Source: Verrucomicrobiota bacterium (GTDB lineage: Bacteria > Verrucomicrobiota > Lentisphaeria > Oligosphaerales > Oligosphaeraceae). Taken from it: 43,368 bases of DNA. Every line of letters starts with the position of its first letter. Within the stretch, counting starts at the first letter, position 1. The notes beneath the pieces were generated by a model that was not told where the DNA came from, searched no databases, and saw nothing but the letters and a program-made list of their open reading frames with translations. Location of the stretch: assembly GCA_019136135.1 (NCBI GenBank), contig JAGVUR010000060.1:1-43368 (forward strand). Direction: 5' to 3'. A program made the position numbers and the translations under genes. Below are positions 7,846 through 17,042 of this stretch, piece by piece.

Positions 7846-8330
7846 TATCCCGTAAATGCTATATACACCCGTCATGCGATGTGCGCGGCGTACCGCGTTT
7901 GGAGATCGAGGATGGGGTTGTTATCCAACAAGATTGCTGGATTGACATCGCCTATGACAATCCCCACCACGGGCCGATGATCTTCATAGGCGAAGGAACG
8001 AACATAGGCAGGAGAACCACCATATCGGCGGCCAACATCATTGCGATTGGCAAGCACGTCCTCATCGGGATAAACGTGTACATAACGGATACGGGCCACG
8101 AATACCACAACCCCGACATCCCCATCATGTATCAGGGTATTACCGACACAGATGTAACGGTGCAAATCGGGGACGATTCGTGGATTGGCGCAAACGCCGT
8201 TATCTTGGGGGCATCAATCGGGAAGCATTGCGTTGTCGGTGCAAATACGGTGCTAGTCAAGACCATCATTCCCGATTATTCAGTAGTAGTCGGCAATCCG
8301 GCAAGAATCATTAAAACAATCCAGCACTAA
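7842..8330 (+). CDS. Hexapeptide-repeat acyltransferase
   Basis: A 162-residue left-handed beta-helix transferase. Hexapeptide repeats run through most of the protein (IGEGTNIGRRTTI, IGKHVLIGINVYI, IGDDSWIGANAVILGASIGK), and it ends with the family signature VVVGNPARIIK. The loop TDTGHEYHN carries the catalytic-type histidine. It would O- or N-acetylate a sugar. ATG 7842 overlaps the methyltransferase stop; longer starts lie inside the upstream gene. With its neighbours it forms a glycan-modifying unit. Confidence 0.88.
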   Translation: MISRKCYIHPSCDVRGVPRLEIEDGVVIQQDCWIDIAYDNPHHGPMIFIGEGTNIGRRTTISAANIIAIGKHVLIGINVYITDTGHEYHNPDIPIMYQGITDTDVTVQIGDDSWIGANAVILGASIGKHCVVGANTVLVKTIIPDYSVVVGNPARIIKTIQH

Positions 8331-8365
8331 ACATTCTCCACAATCCAATTTAATAGGGGTGAAGC

Positions 8366-10111
8366 ATGAAAACGAGCATTATCATTGTATGCTTCGATCA
8401 ACTGGAGTTTACACAGCAATGCATCGAGAGCGTACAGGCGTTTACGCCGGAAGAACACGAGGTGATCTTTGTCGACAACGGCAGTACGGATGGAACCCAT
8501 GAGTGGATTCTGGAACAACTCCAGAAAAATCCGAATTACACGGGCATCCGCAACGAGCGCAACATGGGCTTCCCCATTGCGTGCAATCAGGGTATCAGGG
8601 CCGCCACGGGTGACTACATCGTGTTGCTGAACAACGATGCGGTTGTTAGCAAGGAGTGGTTGAGGGGACTCATCGATTGCGCCGAATCCTCTCCCGATAT
8701 CGGCATCGTGGGGCCAAGATCGAATTTCGTTTCAGGGCCGCAACTCGTTACAGACGTTTCCGAAGGGTATGATACGTTGTTTAAGTATCAACTGTTTGCC
8801 GAGAATTTCCGTAAATCGTTTCGGGGTGCATATTATCCATACTGGCGCATCGTACTTTTTTGCGCCCTCATTAAACGAAATGTAATCAATGAGATAGGCG
8901 TGCTTGACGAATTGTTTAGTCCCGGCAGTTTTGAAGATGATGATTTTTGCCTCCGTGCGTGTCTTGCCGGATTTCGCAATGTGATCTGCTCCGATGTCTT
9001 TGTCCATCATCACGGCTCCCAATCGATGCGCGGCATTAATTACAAGGAGCTTCTAGAGACAAATCAACGGAAGTTCGATGCGAAGTGGGCGGGGCTAGCG
9101 GACAGATCGATCTCCGCATGTATGATTGTCAGGAATGAGGCACAGTATATCAAACAGTGTCTTGATAGCATAAGCCCACAGGTCGACGAGGTTGTTGTCG
9201 TGGATACGGGGTCAACCGACGGTACGGTTGATATAGCGCGGCAATATGGGAACGTGAAGATTTATCATCTTGACTGGCCCGACGATTTCTCGGTCGCCCG
9301 AAACTTCGCAAATTCCAAGGCAACGAAGGCGTGGATTCTAAGCATCGATGCGGATGAAATACTGACCGGTCTCGACACGATCAAGGAAAATTTGAGACCG
9401 TTTTACTGCTATCGCATATGCACCAGGAATTACACGAAGAATTGTTTCTTTGCGAACCTCACATACAACAGGGGCGAATACGAGCAGGAGCAGGGATATG
9501 CATGGTTCCCCTCTACGAAGATCAGACTCTTTCCCAACGATAAGCGTGTAGTGTGGGAATTTCCCGTTCACGAGGTCGTTGAAAACTCTGTGTATCGCCT
9601 CGGCATGGGAATCATAGAAACCGAGAATGTCATTGTTCATCATTATGGCCGCCTTGAGGAAACATACGAAAGGGAACACGACGAGAAGTATTATGAATTG
9701 CTCAAAAAGCAGTGGAAGACCTGTAATGCCGATCTTCGCTCCCTCGAACAGCTTGCGATACAGGCGCAATCGATGAAGAAGTACGACGAGGCGAAGGGGT
9801 TTTGGTTTGAAGTGCTTAAATTGGAGCCGTCAAGCCAGTTAGCACCCCTCAATCTTTGTCATTGTTGGGCGGAGCAGGGGGATTGGAAAGAGGCGTTGAA
9901 GTGGGCCACAAAATCATTCGTTTTGTCTCCCGACTCCATGGATTCGGCGCAGAATCTGGCATTGTGCGAGTTTTACGCCGGGGATGTCGCGGTGGCCGAA
10001 AAGCTGTGTCTGGATATTCTCAAGAAAAACCACCTGAACGTGGTTGCCAACGGACTCCTTGACACAATCAGGAACAACAATAGTGCATCCTCCATTGCGG
10101 GGACACCTTAA
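8366..10111 (+). CDS. Double-domain family-2 glycosyltransferase with TPR tail
   Basis: A 581-residue protein. Residues 1-240 form one GT2 domain (SIIIVCFDQLEFT, VDNGSTDGTHEW, LLNNDAVVSKEW). A second GT2 domain begins near 250 (SACMIVRNEAQYIK, VDTGSTDGTVDIA, SIDADEILT). The C-terminal 120 residues are tetratricopeptide-like (YDEAKGFWFEVLKLEPSS). It would transfer sugars from nucleotide donors in the cytoplasm. No membrane segment is seen. Start has AGGGG upstream. Together with the methyl- and acyltransferase it may decorate virion proteins or alter host surface sugars. Confidence 0.88.
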   Translation: MKTSIIIVCFDQLEFTQQCIESVQAFTPEEHEVIFVDNGSTDGTHEWILEQLQKNPNYTGIRNERNMGFPIACNQGIRAATGDYIVLLNNDAVVSKEWLRGLIDCAESSPDIGIVGPRSNFVSGPQLVTDVSEGYDTLFKYQLFAENFRKSFRGAYYPYWRIVLFCALIKRNVINEIGVLDELFSPGSFEDDDFCLRACLAGFRNVICSDVFVHHHGSQSMRGINYKELLETNQRKFDAKWAGLADRSISACMIVRNEAQYIKQCLDSISPQVDEVVVVDTGSTDGTVDIARQYGNVKIYHLDWPDDFSVARNFANSKATKAWILSIDADEILTGLDTIKENLRPFYCYRICTRNYTKNCFFANLTYNRGEYEQEQGYAWFPSTKIRLFPNDKRVVWEFPVHEVVENSVYRLGMGIIETENVIVHHYGRLEETYEREHDEKYYELLKKQWKTCNADLRSLEQLAIQAQSMKKYDEAKGFWFEVLKLEPSSQLAPLNLCHCWAEQGDWKEALKWATKSFVLSPDSMDSAQNLALCEFYAGDVAVAEKLCLDILKKNHLNVVANGLLDTIRNNNSASSIAGTP

Positions 10112-10137
10112 TCAATAGAGCAACCTTGGAGGGACTC

Positions 10138-11100
10138 ATGGAATTCACAACCAAAGAGACAGAGATAGAACTTCCACGGTCAGATGACCCAATGGAAGGG
10201 GATTTGGACAACATCGCCGATGGCATCATGGGTTTGCTTGAAGACGACGACCCCAATTCTTCTGGAAAGGTAGACCCTAAACCGGAAGAACCACGGGAGG
10301 CCGAAAAAGCCAAAGGGCCAGACACGAAAGAACCCGCCGAGGTCGAGGACGATGCCCAAATCTATACGATCAAGTGGCAGGGAAAGGAAGTCGAGGTTAG
10401 CGGAAAAGACCTGATGGAATTAGCGCAGAAGGGCTTTGACTACACCCAAAAGACACAGCAACTCGCAACCGAACGGGACGAGATTGCTCCGTACATGGGA
10501 CTCGTCAACCGCATCAGGACAGACCCTACACTTGCACAGCATATTGCAACATACCTCACGGGCAACGTATCCGAACCGAAGGGAAAAGAGGAGCCGTCTG
10601 ATGACCCCGTTGCGCAGTTGAAGAGCGAGATAAGGGCTGAAATCATGGGGGAGCTTAGGAAAGAGCTAAGCGCGAATGTCACCCCCATTGCACGCGCACA
10701 AGTTCTCGACCGCGTCAGGATGCAGGTACAGGCAGACCCTGATTACAACGAAATTCAGCAACAGATTTTTGATATGGTGTCAAGCCAGCCCCCAGCATTA
10801 CAGAAGACGTTGTTCATGCAACTCGATCAAGACCCCGAAGCCTATTTACAGACATTCGCACACTTTAAAAAACTCAAGGCGGAAAGTCCCCCGAAGGAAC
10901 AGCCACCCAAACCGAAGGCGGTGAAGAGGGAAACCAGGGCGCCGATACTCGAAACGGGGGGGCCAGCCCCATCCGAGCTTGACAACAAGGCGCGGGCGGA
11001 AAAATTGTCAAAAATGAAGGCAAAAGCATTGCGTTCCGGAGACAATTTGGCGTTGGCCGATTGGTTGATTGCCTCGGGGTCGATAGACCATCTTGTATAG
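10138..11100 (+). CDS. Scaffold protein
   Basis: A 320-residue, highly charged, acidic protein lacking cysteine, placed directly before the major capsid gene. Near residue 70 it has the IKWQGKEVEVSGKDLMELA segment common in podovirus scaffolds (T7 gp9/SU10 type), followed by long helices and a proline/lysine-rich stretch. ATG 10138 follows GGAGGG by four bases and is preferred to the upstream in-frame TTG. It would guide capsid assembly and be lost before DNA filling. Confidence 0.75.
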   Translation: MEFTTKETEIELPRSDDPMEGDLDNIADGIMGLLEDDDPNSSGKVDPKPEEPREAEKAKGPDTKEPAEVEDDAQIYTIKWQGKEVEVSGKDLMELAQKGFDYTQKTQQLATERDEIAPYMGLVNRIRTDPTLAQHIATYLTGNVSEPKGKEEPSDDPVAQLKSEIRAEIMGELRKELSANVTPIARAQVLDRVRMQVQADPDYNEIQQQIFDMVSSQPPALQKTLFMQLDQDPEAYLQTFAHFKKLKAESPPKEQPPKPKAVKRETRAPILETGGPAPSELDNKARAEKLSKMKAKALRSGDNLALADWLIASGSIDHLV

Positions 11101-11111
11101 GAGAAAATATT

Positions 11112-12035
11112 ATGGCTGGAACAACATCAACATATAACCCTGCCGGTATAACCACGGCATTAAGGGAAGAGCTTTCGGATGTCATTACGAACATCTCACC
11201 AACCGACACGGTCTTTATGTCCAACATCGGCAAGATCAGTGTCAAGTCGAAACATCCCGAGTGGCTTACGGATTCGCTGGCCGCCGCCGCGAACTGCGCC
11301 GTGACAGAAGGCAATGACGCGGTTCTCTCCGATGGCCACAAACAGCCGAGGGTTGGGAACTATACCCAGATCGCCGCGAAGTGGTTTGCCGTTTCCGATA
11401 CATTGGAGGCAGTGGACAAGGCTGGCCGCAAGAGCGAGATCGCGTATCAGACCTCTCTATTCCTCAAGGAGTTGGCGAGGGACATGGAGTATGGGTTGAT
11501 TAACAACAAGACCTCTACCAGTGTCGACCCGCGTCAGGCGAAGGGTCTCGCCGGATGGATTACAACGAACGGAGCCACGTATACTACTGGAACCGCCTCA
11601 ACAACGCTGACGGAAAAACTTTTTAACGATCAGTTACAGGCGTGTTGGGTTGAGGGCGGCAATCCTGGAATGGTTCTCGCGGGCGCAATCCAGAAAAGGA
11701 GAATTTCGGCATTCAACGGAAACAGCAAGATCACGACCAATATGGACGCGGAAAACAAGAAGATCATCCTCTCCGTCGATTTTTACGAGTCGGATTTCGG
11801 GGTTGTGAAGGTCTACGCAAGCCGCTTCATAGGACAGGACGACAGCGCGGATTACGAGTCCGTCTACATTTTGGACAAGGAGAAATTCCAGCTTGGAGTC
11901 TTGCAGGGGCTTAAAACGGAAAAGCTCGCCAAAACAGGCTTGTCACAGAAAATCCAGATGAGTACCGAATACACGCTTATTTCCAGACAGGAGAAGGCAT
12001 CGGCGCGCATCAAAAACTGCCACAAGTCACTGTAA
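11112..12035 (+). CDS. Major capsid protein, SU10 type
   Basis: A 307-residue shell protein. The N-terminus (MAGTTSTYNPAGITTALREE, then SPTDTVFMSNIGK) and the KWFAVSDTLEAVDKAGRKSE segment match the SU10 major capsid protein family (HK97 fold) found in several podoviruses. ATG 11112 follows GGAGAAAAT; an upstream in-frame start inside the scaffold gene lacks support. A strong G8/C8 terminator follows 7 bases after the stop, which would give this gene high and separately ended transcription. Confidence 0.85.
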   Translation: MAGTTSTYNPAGITTALREELSDVITNISPTDTVFMSNIGKISVKSKHPEWLTDSLAAAANCAVTEGNDAVLSDGHKQPRVGNYTQIAAKWFAVSDTLEAVDKAGRKSEIAYQTSLFLKELARDMEYGLINNKTSTSVDPRQAKGLAGWITTNGATYTTGTASTTLTEKLFNDQLQACWVEGGNPGMVLAGAIQKRRISAFNGNSKITTNMDAENKKIILSVDFYESDFGVVKVYASRFIGQDDSADYESVYILDKEKFQLGVLQGLKTEKLAKTGLSQKIQMSTEYTLISRQEKASARIKNCHKSL

Positions 12036-12042
12036 CAAATGA

Positions 12043-12067
12043 GGGGGGGGCAATCCCCCCCCTTTTT
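12043..12067 (+). terminator. Rho-independent terminator after the capsid gene
   Basis: Eight G (12043-12050), a CAAT loop, eight C (12055-12062) and five T. This is a perfect stem with a tetraloop and T tail directly behind the major capsid gene; it probably sets the ratio of capsid to downstream transcripts. Confidence 0.85.
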
Positions 12068-12086
12068 CTCTACCACGGGGGAAAAT

Positions 12087-12401
12087 ATGATTTTAGACAA
12101 CAGGGGCGTTGAAGTCCTCAACGACAACGAATGTATTGTCAAGGGTGAGATTGTCCAGAACAACATTCCCATCCTGGAACAAAACTATGTAGAGAAGATG
12201 AATTCCAACAACGGGTTTACCGAGCAGAGAATGTTCCGCAAGATTGCCAGCGTTCCGGTTGTGGCACAACTACAGGCGACGGAAGATGGGTATGATTTGG
12301 ACGACCCGAAAGACCTGTACCGGTTCCTAAGAGACAACCCCGAGTACATGACCGTGGAAAGACTTGTCAGCACAAGACAGCATAACATCATCGTGAAATA
12401 G
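12087..12401 (+). CDS. Hypothetical structural protein (104 aa)
   Basis: A 104-residue protein between the capsid gene and the adaptor. ATG 12087 has GGGGGAAAAT upstream. The C-terminal part, DLDDPKDLYRFLRDNPEYMT, resembles a small helical module often found in proteins beside phage capsid genes. No family recognised with confidence. Possibly a head accessory protein. Confidence 0.6.
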   Translation: MILDNRGVEVLNDNECIVKGEIVQNNIPILEQNYVEKMNSNNGFTEQRMFRKIASVPVVAQLQATEDGYDLDDPKDLYRFLRDNPEYMTVERLVSTRQHNIIVK

Positions 12402-12414
12402 AGGGGGAGGGGAC

Positions 12415-12720
12415 ATGCAACTTAAACGAGACGTATACGGTAATCCGATTCAGGGTATAGGCGAATTGGGAACAACCCATTCGGTGGCGATTTCGACGGC
12501 ATCGACGGTCAGCACAACGGCATTCGATGGTGACACGATTCGTATTTGCAGCACAGCAGACTGCTTCTTCACCGTTGGGACGACCCCCCTCACCGCCACC
12601 ACGAATCATCACTATCTCCCCGCCGGAGTGATCGTGCATGTAAACACGGGTGGGCCGGGAAAGAAGATTGCCACTATCGGTTCAGCCTCGGGGACGCTTT
12701 ATGTATCCGAGGTAAAATAG
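12415..12720 (+). CDS. Probable head decoration/minor structural protein (101 aa)
   Basis: A 101-residue, Thr/Ser/Gly-rich, beta-type protein starting MQLKRDVYGNPIQGIGELG with repeated small-residue strands (TASTVSTTAF, TVGTTPLTATT). AGGGGGAGGGG precedes the start. Such proteins between capsid and adaptor in SU10-like phages are usually minor head proteins. The assignment is from composition and position. Confidence 0.55.
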   Translation: MQLKRDVYGNPIQGIGELGTTHSVAISTASTVSTTAFDGDTIRICSTADCFFTVGTTPLTATTNHHYLPAGVIVHVNTGGPGKKIATIGSASGTLYVSEVK

Positions 12721-12744
12721 ATATCGTCCATTTGCGAGGTAAAC

Positions 12745-13371
12745 ATGGCAATCATTTCATCCCTTATTCTTGAATTACGCACTGATCTGTCAGACGATGA
12801 CTCGACGCGGTGGACGGATGCAAAGATTTTAAATCTCTTTAAAAAGGCCATCCGCCGGGCAAACAGGGTTGTGCAACGCAACGGCCTCCAGTTCGCAAAG
12901 AAAAAAGTATCAATAAAAACAATCGCAGATCAGGCGTTCGTAGTGCTTTCGACAGTAGCACCCGATTTTGACGTGTGGATTGGCCTGTGGCGTGACGATA
13001 TCCACCAACAGATAAAATTGCGAACAGAACATGAATGGGAGGAGGAACAATGTGCGTCTGCCCTCGGTTACTGCATGCTCGATTACGCAAACGACAAAAT
13101 TCTCTTTGACTCCACACCATCAACCGCGCAGGACATCACCCTATGGTATTACCCAAAGATTGACCCGTCCACATATACCGTATCGTCTGCTACCCCTTGG
13201 GACGGACGACTTGACGACATAATCATGGAATATGTCGGGCTTCGACTGAAAAATATTGACGAAATGGATATCGGCGTCGACCGCGAATTGCTGATCGACA
13301 TGGAGAACCAGATTCTTTCGGCGTACCTGCCGAACTCGCCGTATCACGTTCAGGGAGACGGATGGCTGTGA
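12745..13371 (+). CDS. Head-tail adaptor protein
   Basis: A 208-residue protein beginning MAIISSLILELRTDLSDDDS with WTDAKILNLFKKAIRRANRV, the helical N-terminus of the SU10/P22 gp4-like adaptor family. It would bind below the portal and join it to the tail hub. It follows the capsid block and overlaps the next gene by 10 bases. Length fits the family. Confidence 0.75.
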   Translation: MAIISSLILELRTDLSDDDSTRWTDAKILNLFKKAIRRANRVVQRNGLQFAKKKVSIKTIADQAFVVLSTVAPDFDVWIGLWRDDIHQQIKLRTEHEWEEEQCASALGYCMLDYANDKILFDSTPSTAQDITLWYYPKIDPSTYTVSSATPWDGRLDDIIMEYVGLRLKNIDEMDIGVDRELLIDMENQILSAYLPNSPYHVQGDGWL

Positions 13372-14102
13372 ACGAGGAACAGCTTTTCACCGAATGGTTG
13401 GAACAAAGCGGTTTCGGTAAATCGCCGGAATCAAAAAAAACAGCCGATGCTGTCGAGCGTGTCGTTAGGGACGTGGGTAAGGCTACGCGTGGCGTAGGTG
13501 AGGGGCTTTTGTCCATGGGAACCAGCTTTGGCGGTATGCCTATTGTGGGACTCTCCGGAATGGCGGAGTCTGGATTCGGTATCAATCCGCAACGTGGCGT
13601 TGATTGGATGCAAAAGATTTCCCCGCACTTCGCGTACCAGCCACACACGGAAGAGGGACGTATCGCGGCTGAAAAAATGGCCGTGCCGTTTGAAATGCTA
13701 GACCGCTTGTTTCAGTGGCCTAGTAATAAGGTTGTGCAGGGGGCGAGGAAGGCGCTTTATAAAAAGGCGGGAGAGGTTTTCCGCGACATAGACAACCACG
13801 ACAGGTATGAAATTTCAAACGCCAACGACGATAGGGGCGGAAACAGGGCCGTCCCTACACTTAGAGAACTTCAAGAAATGGCGAGCGTTCAGGAGCTTTC
13901 GGATGTCATAAACAACTATTTGGAGGCGGTAAGCGCGCAACGGTCTTTGTTGATGGGGCCTGTTTACTGGAAGCTCCTTGGTGATGAGTTACGCTCCCTA
14001 GGACGGTTTTGGGGTTCGGATATCCCCGACAGGAACCAACTGCTTGTCCTCAATTCACAGCCTCGCGCTTATTCCACAGGACTTCTTGGGAGACGTAAAT
14101 GA
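13362..14102 (+). CDS. Hypothetical virion protein (246 aa)
   Basis: A 246-residue protein; ATG 13362 follows GGGAG and overlaps the adaptor stop. A glycine-rich middle segment (GEGLLSMGTSFGGMPIVGLSG) could insert in a membrane. Next comes FAYQPHTEEGRIAAEKMAVP, a pattern seen in internal or polyvalent phage virion proteins. It overlaps the following gene by four bases. Probably a structural or ejected protein; exact role unknown. Confidence 0.6.
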   Translation: MAVNEEQLFTEWLEQSGFGKSPESKKTADAVERVVRDVGKATRGVGEGLLSMGTSFGGMPIVGLSGMAESGFGINPQRGVDWMQKISPHFAYQPHTEEGRIAAEKMAVPFEMLDRLFQWPSNKVVQGARKALYKKAGEVFRDIDNHDRYEISNANDDRGGNRAVPTLRELQEMASVQELSDVINNYLEAVSAQRSLLMGPVYWKLLGDELRSLGRFWGSDIPDRNQLLVLNSQPRAYSTGLLGRRK

Positions 14103-15619
14103 GAAGGGGGGCCAAACACGCAAGCGTACAGCCGTTGGAGCTTAGACTGACGGGCGGACTTAACTACGGCCCTTCTCCCGCAGATATTGCGGACAATGAG
14201 TGTACACGTGCGGACAATATGATATATGACCCCGAAACAGACAAACTCATCACGAGACCGGGGACTAAGTGCCTTTCGTCCGCCGCGATAACCAAAGGGA
14301 TAAAGATCGGGTACTATTACAAAAATGCAGCTGCTGGGTATCATGTCGCCGCCGGGAACGGGAAGCTATACAAATTCAACGCAGGTACATCGGTATATGA
14401 CGAGATTGGTGCGCTTAGTGACACGACGACGGTTCCGAGTTTCGTAACGTTCAACGGGAAATTGCTTATTGCCGACGGCGGGAGCGGGATACGAACATGG
14501 GACGGCACGACATACACGACTATAGCCACATCGCCCCCCGCGAATGCACTTGGCGTGATAAAGAACAGGGTTGTAGCAAACAGTGTATCCGACCTCGACA
14601 TGGTGTATCTAAGCGGCCCCGAGAAGGAAAGCGATTGGGATACCGTGGGCGGGAGCGCGGTTGGTATTCGCGCCGGATATGGAGACTTGCTCACAGTCAA
14701 CGGTTTTGCGGCATTACAGGACGATCTTATCGTCAGCAAATATGCGGCGCACCAAAAGAGTCTCTATCGCCTGAACGTTGCAAGCGGGACAACAACAGAT
14801 TGGTACTGCATTCCGATATCCGACAAGAACTGTGCGGCCAACAATCGCTCCATGATCTCAATATGGAACGGAATCTATTTTGTGGATATGAACGGTTTCA
14901 AGTCGTTGATGGGGACACAGAAATACGGTGATATCCAGATTGACAACATCGGGCGAAAGATCAATCCGTTGTTCGGGGGAAAATCGGTTATCAACGGGAT
15001 ATATTACACGCCCACCTACAATGCGCTGTGGTTTTGCAAAGCCGATAATGTTATCTGCTATACCGAGCGTTTCAACGCCGATTTGGGTGTCGTTGTCCCG
15101 GCGTTTACGCGCCTGTATTTCGAGCAGGGCAGGATAACGTCGATTTACGAGGTGGACAATGTCGTGTATCTCACGGGGGATAACGGACACCTTTACTGTC
15201 TCGATGATGCCGTGTCGACCGACGAAACCGAGCAGGGGACAAGCGTTAAATATATCTCGCGCATCCGCACCAAGATGTTTGCCTTCCCAACCGATGTCAT
15301 CCTAAGAAAGCTCCAGTATTACATCAATCCAGTTGCCAGTAATTCGGGAAAAATCTATCTCGCAAAGAACGATTCGGAAAAGACCGCCATTGATACATTC
15401 GGCGTGACGGCAGGAAAACAGGAATACGTCTACAATCAGACGGGGTATCTCAACGATGCCACGGGATACATCAGTTCCATGGCCAACGAATCAATCCTGT
15501 ATATATGCCGGAACAGGGTGCGCGATAATAGGCTGGCGTTTGAATTTGAGTGCAATGATGGTCGTTTCGGCCTCGATTGGATAAAGGCCGAGTTAGCCTT
15601 TATCGAGGGTGGTGAGTAA
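14099..15619 (+). CDS. Beta-propeller tail hub/stopper-like protein
   Basis: A 506-residue beta-rich protein. Repeated short blades such as YYYKNAAAGYHVAAGNGKLY, GKLLIADGGSGIRTWDG and VYLTGDNGHLYCLDD are typical of propeller-type tail nozzle or stabilisation proteins (T7 gp12/P22 gp10-like in role). It comes directly after the adaptor region, where the nozzle gene is expected. It would close the tail tube below the adaptor. The assignment rests on repeats and order. Confidence 0.65.
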   Translation: MRRGAKHASVQPLELRLTGGLNYGPSPADIADNECTRADNMIYDPETDKLITRPGTKCLSSAAITKGIKIGYYYKNAAAGYHVAAGNGKLYKFNAGTSVYDEIGALSDTTTVPSFVTFNGKLLIADGGSGIRTWDGTTYTTIATSPPANALGVIKNRVVANSVSDLDMVYLSGPEKESDWDTVGGSAVGIRAGYGDLLTVNGFAALQDDLIVSKYAAHQKSLYRLNVASGTTTDWYCIPISDKNCAANNRSMISIWNGIYFVDMNGFKSLMGTQKYGDIQIDNIGRKINPLFGGKSVINGIYYTPTYNALWFCKADNVICYTERFNADLGVVVPAFTRLYFEQGRITSIYEVDNVVYLTGDNGHLYCLDDAVSTDETEQGTSVKYISRIRTKMFAFPTDVILRKLQYYINPVASNSGKIYLAKNDSEKTAIDTFGVTAGKQEYVYNQTGYLNDATGYISSMANESILYICRNRVRDNRLAFEFECNDGRFGLDWIKAELAFIEGGE

Positions 15620-15621
15620 AG

Positions 15622-17025
15622 ATGGGTAGCGAAGCCGATTTCCTGTTATCGCAAGTATATGAGCCTGCTCCGTATGCATCGCCTGACGGCAAGACAATAG
15701 GTCTTACGGCCTGGGGGCATCTTGAGCCTATACGGCCTCCATATGTGGGACCCAGTGGCGAAATTATATCGGAAGCTTGGATATACGAACAGGGCTATCC
15801 GACCTATGTTGCCCGATACACCGAGGCCGAGGCCAAGGCGTTGTGGCCCCTTGACCCCCCGGCGAAGCCTCCTGGATGGCTTGGGTGGGGTTGTGGCGTT
15901 CAGGGTGAATGGGATGCCAGAATGCGGTACAACGATTACATAAATTACGTGAACACGCTCCCCGCTTGGCAACAACGGTTCTACTACAACAACATTGACT
16001 GGCGCAAGGCCGGTTCCCAATCCGTTAAATTCTTTCAGAACGCGGACGGAAGCATTGGGGCTTTGTTCGCACAGGCTCCCGGCGATACCGCACAGGACAA
16101 ACTTGCGTATGTTCAGCACAATCCGGAAACCGATCTTGAGATATGGAGGAACATTGACCCGAACACCGGCAAGGCAACCTACGAATACTACGAGGGGCAG
16201 GACACAGGCGGAGGATTCGGGAGCTTCCTTGGGTCTATCGGCGGACTTGTCGGCGGGTTGATCGCGGCCCCCTTTACCGGCGGGATGTCATTGCTCGGTT
16301 CGGCGGCACTGATGGGCGGGGCCACGGCTGGCGGAAATCTCTTGGGACAGGCCATCGGTGGTGATGTTAATTGGGGACAGGTCGGCATGGCAGGATTGGG
16401 GGGGGCGCTAAGCGGTGCATTGTCCTCCGGCTTTGGCGGAGCCGCTTCTGCCGGGGGCGAGGCATTCAACTATGTCCCGCCGACAGGTATCGAGGCATTC
16501 AATTATGTTCCCGGCGGTTTTGACTTCAACCTCTTCGACGAATTCGGCGACCCCTTCAACTATGTTCCTGCTGGTGGATACACAAATGTTCCGATGGGGA
16601 CATACACCCCCGCTCAATTGGGCAACTACTACAACCTGTATGACGATGCCGGCGAGCCGATGAACTATGTCCCCGGTAGCGAAGGGGGCGGCACAGACTG
16701 GTGGTCAACGGTGTCGAAGATTGCAAAGATTGGCAAGGGGTTGATGGGTGGTCAACGGGCATCCGTGTCGCAACCATCACCCGCATCAAGGGGAGGGATT
16801 TCGGGCTACCCGATATCTTACAGGAATTATAATGTGAACTCTGATTATTCCGCACCTCAAACAGCGAACATTGCGAAACAGGCGATAGAGAACAGCCTGA
16901 AACCCGAGGCCATCAATCCGGCCATGCTCAAATATGGCACGATGAATATCGGCACGATGGACGATACGGACATAAAGTGGGCCGCCGCGCCAGACTTGGC
17001 GGCATTTGGCAAATTTTTAACATAG
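15622..17025 (+). CDS. Internal (ejection) virion protein with Gly-rich segments
   Basis: A 467-residue protein. Residues about 190-275 hold several Gly/Ala-rich hydrophobic stretches (GSIGGLVGGLIAAPFTGGMS, GMAGLGGALSGALSSGFGG) likely to insert in membranes. This is followed by four imperfect repeats of F/M-NYVP in a low-complexity section (about 276-350). These traits match podovirus ejection proteins that form a channel through the cell envelope. The next two genes share the small-residue-rich composition. Confidence 0.6.
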   Translation: MGSEADFLLSQVYEPAPYASPDGKTIGLTAWGHLEPIRPPYVGPSGEIISEAWIYEQGYPTYVARYTEAEAKALWPLDPPAKPPGWLGWGCGVQGEWDARMRYNDYINYVNTLPAWQQRFYYNNIDWRKAGSQSVKFFQNADGSIGALFAQAPGDTAQDKLAYVQHNPETDLEIWRNIDPNTGKATYEYYEGQDTGGGFGSFLGSIGGLVGGLIAAPFTGGMSLLGSAALMGGATAGGNLLGQAIGGDVNWGQVGMAGLGGALSGALSSGFGGAASAGGEAFNYVPPTGIEAFNYVPGGFDFNLFDEFGDPFNYVPAGGYTNVPMGTYTPAQLGNYYNLYDDAGEPMNYVPGSEGGGTDWWSTVSKIAKIGKGLMGGQRASVSQPSPASRGGISGYPISYRNYNVNSDYSAPQTANIAKQAIENSLKPEAINPAMLKYGTMNIGTMDDTDIKWAAAPDLAAFGKFLT

Positions 17026-17042
17026 GGATGGGGGGGATAGTA

